Shown here: positions 60,938-64,000 of the stretch, one piece after another
How positions within the stretch are numbered: the first letter of the stretch is position 1
Layout of the letters: each line of letters starts with the position of its first letter
Assembly (NCBI RefSeq): GCF_038002765.1
Contig: NZ_JBBODE010000001.1
Span: forward strand, 62,001 to 126,000
Direction: 5' to 3'
Length of the DNA stretch: 64,000 nt
From: Peribacillus sp. FSL H8-0477
Lineage (GTDB): Bacteria > Bacillota > Bacilli > Bacillales > DSM-1321
Notes under the pieces: generated by a model
Told to the model about the DNA's origin: nothing
The model's input: only the letters and a program-made list of their open reading frames with translations
The model's database searches: none
Program-made: the position numbers and the translations under genes

Positions 60938-61693
60938 TCACAATGTATTTTTATCCTCAGTTAGCAGCCCATTTAACATGTTTGACATCTGAGGGAAGGA
61001 AACTTGTTTTATCATATTTACCATTTCATCTCCGATTAAATCTTTTTCTTGTTTAATGACAGCGACCTTTTTATGCAAGTCTTCCATTTTTTTATCCAAA
61101 TCTGATGCCGTCTTAGCCGCCTCTTTTAATTCGATTAATAATTCTTCGGGAACTTCCTGATTGTATTTATAATAAATTTTATGTTCTAGACTTGCCCAGA
61201 AGTCCATGGCAATGGTCCTGATTTGAACTTCCACATAAACAGACTCTTCCCGGTCTGACATGAAAACGGGAATCTTCAAGATTAAGTGGAGACTTCGATA
61301 ACCATTTGGTTTGGGATTCGTAATATAATCCTTTATATCGATAACCTCTATATCCCGTTGTGACTGGATCATTTCACTGATTTGATAAATATCTGATCGA
61401 AACGAACATGTAATACGAATACCAGCAATATCTCTTATATTATCTTTAATATGATCAAACGATAATGGAATATTTTTTTTAAGGACTTTTTTTATTAAAC
61501 TATCTGGTGATTTCAAGCGCGTACTAATATGCTCAATTGGATTATAGTCATGTATATAGCTAAATTCTTCATTTAAGATATTAAGTTTCGTTGTCATTTC
61601 ATCTAAGGCGAACTTATAAGCCATCCTGAATCGAGTAAATTCTACCTTTAATTCTTTTATTCTTTCCTGAGTAATATCAATGGGAAAATTCAT
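60938..61693 (-). CDS. relP: small alarmone synthetase, YwaC/RelP type
   Basis: 251 residues. The (p)ppGpp synthetase domain matches YwaC closely: YKFALDEMTTK, NPIEH, IRDIAGIRITCSFRSDIY, KDYITNPKPNGYRSLHLI, then VEVQIRTIAMDFWASLEHK. There is no hydrolase, TGS or ACT domain. It makes (p)ppGpp from ATP and GTP or GDP under cell-envelope stress in Bacillus. It is about 40 residues longer than B. subtilis YwaC at the C-terminus. The symbol relP follows staphylococcal use; ywaC is the Bacillus name. Confidence 0.9.
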   Translation of the reverse strand: MNFPIDITQERIKELKVEFTRFRMAYKFALDEMTTKLNILNEEFSYIHDYNPIEHISTRLKSPDSLIKKVLKKNIPLSFDHIKDNIRDIAGIRITCSFRSDIYQISEMIQSQRDIEVIDIKDYITNPKPNGYRSLHLILKIPVFMSDREESVYVEVQIRTIAMDFWASLEHKIYYKYNQEVPEELLIELKEAAKTASDLDKKMEDLHKKVAVIKQEKDLIGDEMVNMIKQVSFPQMSNMLNGLLTEDKNTL

Positions 61694-61864
61694 TACACCG
61701 CTGCCTTTCTGACATGCATAGGATTTATAATGAAAGAAGAACGTTTTATTCTAGTTTCTTCATTCTCCATATATTTTACTATATCTTTTAGCTTACTTAA
61801 AATTTAATATACCTTTATATTAACTTTCGGAATAGTGTATAATTTTGGAAAAGGAGTGGAATAA

Positions 61865-62695
61865 ATGGCGCAAATTATAGAGGAAATCCTTACATGTATG
61901 CCTTCTTCCAATAACATTCAAAAAGTCCAAACACAGCATCGGCTTACCATAGCTGAAACATGGGAAATCAAAAAAGGCAATAAAATACTAGAAATAGGCT
62001 GCGGACAAGGTGACACTACCGCCGTACTTGCCTATCTAACCGGTGAGAATGGACTTGTACATGGAATCGATATCGCATCGGCTGACTATGGAGCGCCGCT
62101 GACATTAGGTGAGTCGGTCACTTTTTTACAAAATTCAGCACTCGGCAGCCGAATAAAGATTGATTTTGAGACAGATATATTAACAGATCCACATAGGTTT
62201 CCAGACAATTATTTCGATTATATCGTCTTATCACATAGCTCATGGTATTTACGTTCTTTTGAGGAATTAGCGAAGATGTTAAAGATATTAAGAAAATGGG
62301 GAAAGCAGCTTTGTTTTGCAGAATGGGACCCCTCAATCAATTCCGTTGAGCAATACCCCCATTTTTTAGCTGTTTTAATTCAAGCTCAATATGAAGCCTT
62401 CAAGAAAAACAGCACGGCCAATGTACGCACACTGTTTACCCCCGAGGATATTCGGAAACTTGCAAAAGATGCGGGGTGGGAAGTCATCAAAGAACAATCG
62501 ATCCATTCGCCTGATTTACAAGATGCGGATTGGGAAGTACATATGACATTAGCTGATTATCAAGAAGAATTAGCAGCGATTGAAATGCCTGAAAAACTGC
62601 GTTATCTTATTGAATCAGAAATCCATTTATTAAAAGCAAGCATTGAAAAAATCAAGCTATCCCCTATGTCTACCTATACGTTTATTGCAACGTAG
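61865..62695 (+). CDS. SAM-dependent class I methyltransferase
   Basis: 276 residues. Motif I is ILEIGCGQGDTTAVLA (about 39-54), motif II GIDIAS, then DFETDILTDPHRF and YIVLSHSSWYLRSFEELA, forming a Rossmann-like SAM-binding core. The C-terminal half is helical. Substrate is unknown; family members methylate small molecules or proteins. ATG follows AAAAGGAGTGGAATAA. A terminator lies directly downstream. Confidence 0.87.
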   Translation: MAQIIEEILTCMPSSNNIQKVQTQHRLTIAETWEIKKGNKILEIGCGQGDTTAVLAYLTGENGLVHGIDIASADYGAPLTLGESVTFLQNSALGSRIKIDFETDILTDPHRFPDNYFDYIVLSHSSWYLRSFEELAKMLKILRKWGKQLCFAEWDPSINSVEQYPHFLAVLIQAQYEAFKKNSTANVRTLFTPEDIRKLAKDAGWEVIKEQSIHSPDLQDADWEVHMTLADYQEELAAIEMPEKLRYLIESEIHLLKASIEKIKLSPMSTYTFIAT

Positions 62696-62711
62696 AATTT
62701 AACCATCAAAA

Positions 62712-62746
62712 AAAGAATCCTTAGCCCTATAGGCAGAGGATTCTTT
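62712..62746. terminator. shared terminator between methyltransferase and MFS gene
   Basis: AAAGAATCCT / AGGATTCTTT with an inner imperfect stem; flanked by A and T runs on both sides. Confidence 0.85.
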
Positions 62747-62768
62747 CGTTTAATCATTCGACAAACTC

Positions 62769-64000
62769 TTATAATGTTTTACTTCTAGCTGTTTTTATAA
62801 AGAATGAAAGTATTAAACCAACGATGGCAACAATCAAACCAAAAATGAATGCATTTTGAACACCCGCTGCTAAAGAAGGACCTATATTACTAGGATCAGT
62901 TGGGTTTGACAACTTATTTAAATACGTTTTTTGTGAAGCAGACATTATGGTCATGGCAACAGCCGTACCAATTGCTCCTGAAACTTGCTGGAGGGTATTC
63001 ATTAACGCAGTACCGTCAGGGTATAGGTTTTTAGGTAGTTGATTCAATCCATTTGTCTGTGCAGGCATCATGACCATTGAAACACCAATCATTAAAACCG
63101 TATGCATAATAATCACACTAAGAATAGATGTTTCCGTTGTAATATTAGACAAGAACCATAACATGATAATCATAATAATAAATCCTGGAATAACTAATAC
63201 CCTTGGTCCGTATTTATCAAAAATTTTCCCTGTTATTGGTGACATAATTCCGTTTAGTACACCACCAGGTAAAAGGACAAGGCCGGCTACAAACGCAGTT
63301 AAGACTAAACTTGCTTGTAAATATAACGGTAAAAGAATGGCTGAAGACATAATAACCATAAACGTCACAAATACGCTAAGAACACCGATTGTAAACATAG
63401 GATATTTAAACACACGTAAATCGAGCATTGGTTGCTCCATTTTAAACTGTCTTAATGAAAAGAGTAAGAGTGCGACAAGACCTATAATAATCGAAGAAAT
63501 AACGATACTGCTTGTCCAGCCATTTTCACCCGCACTACTGAAGCCATAAACAATTCCACCAAAACCAATCGTCGATAAAACAATAGATAGGACATCAATT
63601 TTAGGCTTCGTTATTGTAGAGACATTTTGCATATATTTCAAGCCGAACAATAAGGCAATGATAAGGAACGGTAAACAGATCCAGAAAATCCAGTGCCAAC
63701 TAAAGTTCCCTAGGATTAAACCAGAAATTGTGGGTCCGATTGCGGGAGCAAACATAATGACTAATCCCATTAACCCCATAGTAGCTCCTCTTTTATGTAC
63801 CGGGAAAATCACTAAAATAGTATTAAACATGAGGGGCAGCATTAATCCAGTACCTATTGCTTGAATAACACGGGATAATAGTAAGATCCCAAAACTAGGT
63901 GCCAGTGCTGCGATTAACGTTCCAATAATCGAGAATGCTAATGAGACAATAAATAATTGACGAGTCTTGAACCATTGAATTAACAGCCCAGATACAGGGA
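62769..64000 (-). CDS. MFS drug efflux transporter, DHA2 (EmrB/QacA-like), 5' end outside window
   Basis: The frame stays open to the right window edge, so the N-terminus is missing; at least 410 residues are visible. Part of motif C/D is seen in GTGLMLPLMFNTILVI and GLMGLVIMFAPAIGPTISG, the 14-TM EmrB/QacA/LmrB signature, with about ten helices visible. It would export hydrophobic drugs using the proton gradient. The MerR/TipAS regulator lies 5 kb away, so a link between them is not supported. Confidence 0.87.
   Translation of the reverse strand, partial: PVSGLLIQWFKTRQLFIVSLAFSIIGTLIAALAPSFGILLLSRVIQAIGTGLMLPLMFNTILVIFPVHKRGATMGLMGLVIMFAPAIGPTISGLILGNFSWHWIFWICLPFLIIALLFGLKYMQNVSTITKPKIDVLSIVLSTIGFGGIVYGFSSAGENGWTSSIVISSIIIGLVALLLFSLRQFKMEQPMLDLRVFKYPMFTIGVLSVFVTFMVIMSSAILLPLYLQASLVLTAFVAGLVLLPGGVLNGIMSPITGKIFDKYGPRVLVIPGFIIMIIMLWFLSNITTETSILSVIIMHTVLMIGVSMVMMPAQTNGLNQLPKNLYPDGTALMNTLQQVSGAIGTAVAMTIMSASQKTYLNKLSNPTDPSNIGPSLAAGVQNAFIFGLIVAIVGLILSFFIKTARSKTL

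Noticed and set aside
63070-63549. 159-codon plus-strand frame
   Set aside because: Antisense shadow of the MFS transporter; low-complexity Ile/Thr composition typical of reversed membrane helices.

Overview
The window looks like chromosome of a low-GC, endospore-forming Bacillaceae (Bacillus, Neobacillus or Peribacillus type). The case rests on a tricistronic gerA/gerB/gerC-type germinant receptor operon, a YwaC/RelP-type alarmone synthetase, an ahpCF operon with a consensus PerR box, an AdaA/AlkA/AdaB repair cluster, a YabR-type S1 protein and strong AGGAGG ribosome binding sites. Genus-level placement is inference. No rRNA, tRNA, CRISPR array or prophage was recognised.

Layout. 1-5.4 kb: LysR regulator tail, small membrane protein, cupin with a His/Tyr/Pro-rich tail, amidase, beta-lactamase-fold serine hydrolase and a repetitive Gly-patterned helical protein. 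5.4-14.7 kb, mostly minus strand: a YtrA/YtrB-like module (GntR repressor, ABC ATPase, permease, secreted protein), a divergent protein with two possible ribbon-helix-helix segments, and a two-component system with a MacB/FtsX-type ABC transporter, resembling envelope-stress or peptide-antibiotic modules. 14.8-15.8 kb: a GNAT acetyltransferase and a duplicated array of 21-bp units. 15.8-20.8 kb: a chb-like operon (PTS EIIB-EIIC-EIIA, GH4 phospho-glycosidase, ChbG deacetylase) divergent from its probable GntR/UTRA repressor, with two palindromic operators between. 21-25.4 kb: cold-shock protein, alkylation-repair operon adaA-alkA-ogt, a small zinc ribbon and a CBS-pair protein.

26.5-35.3 kb (minus): a glycolate/glyoxylate block of FadR-type GntR regulator, GlcE-like, GlcF and GlcD glycolate oxidase subunits, malate synthase G, FAH-family protein and IclR regulator. 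Glycolate would be oxidised to glyoxylate, then condensed with acetyl-CoA to malate. 35.6-41.3 kb (minus): oppABCDF peptide importer, followed by a small membrane protein and a membrane-dipeptidase-family enzyme. 43-48.3 kb: GNAT with an apparent CTG start, a micro-ORF pair, YabR-like protein, a frameshifted lipoprotein gene, YpfJ-like metallopeptidase, a secreted protein, a HAD hydrolase and a P-loop kinase.

48.4-50.65 kb: three copies of a 180-220-bp repeat carrying the 21-bp ATTCCCGTCT-N11 array. The middle copy is split by an IS256-family element with 8-bp target duplication, and a truncated DUF326-like gene lies at the left edge. 51-64 kb: alpha/beta hydrolase, MOSC protein, ger operon with a small two-helix D-type protein and a lipoprotein, MerR/TipAS regulator with a 19-bp-spacer promoter, ahpCF, alarmone synthetase, SAM methyltransferase and an MFS efflux pump running off the right edge.

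The least explained structure is the dispersed 21-bp-period array family at about 15.3-15.7 kb and 48.5-50.6 kb, with a degenerate relative at 9.4 kb. Start codons were moved to internal ATG/TTG codons wherever a ribosome binding site decides it.
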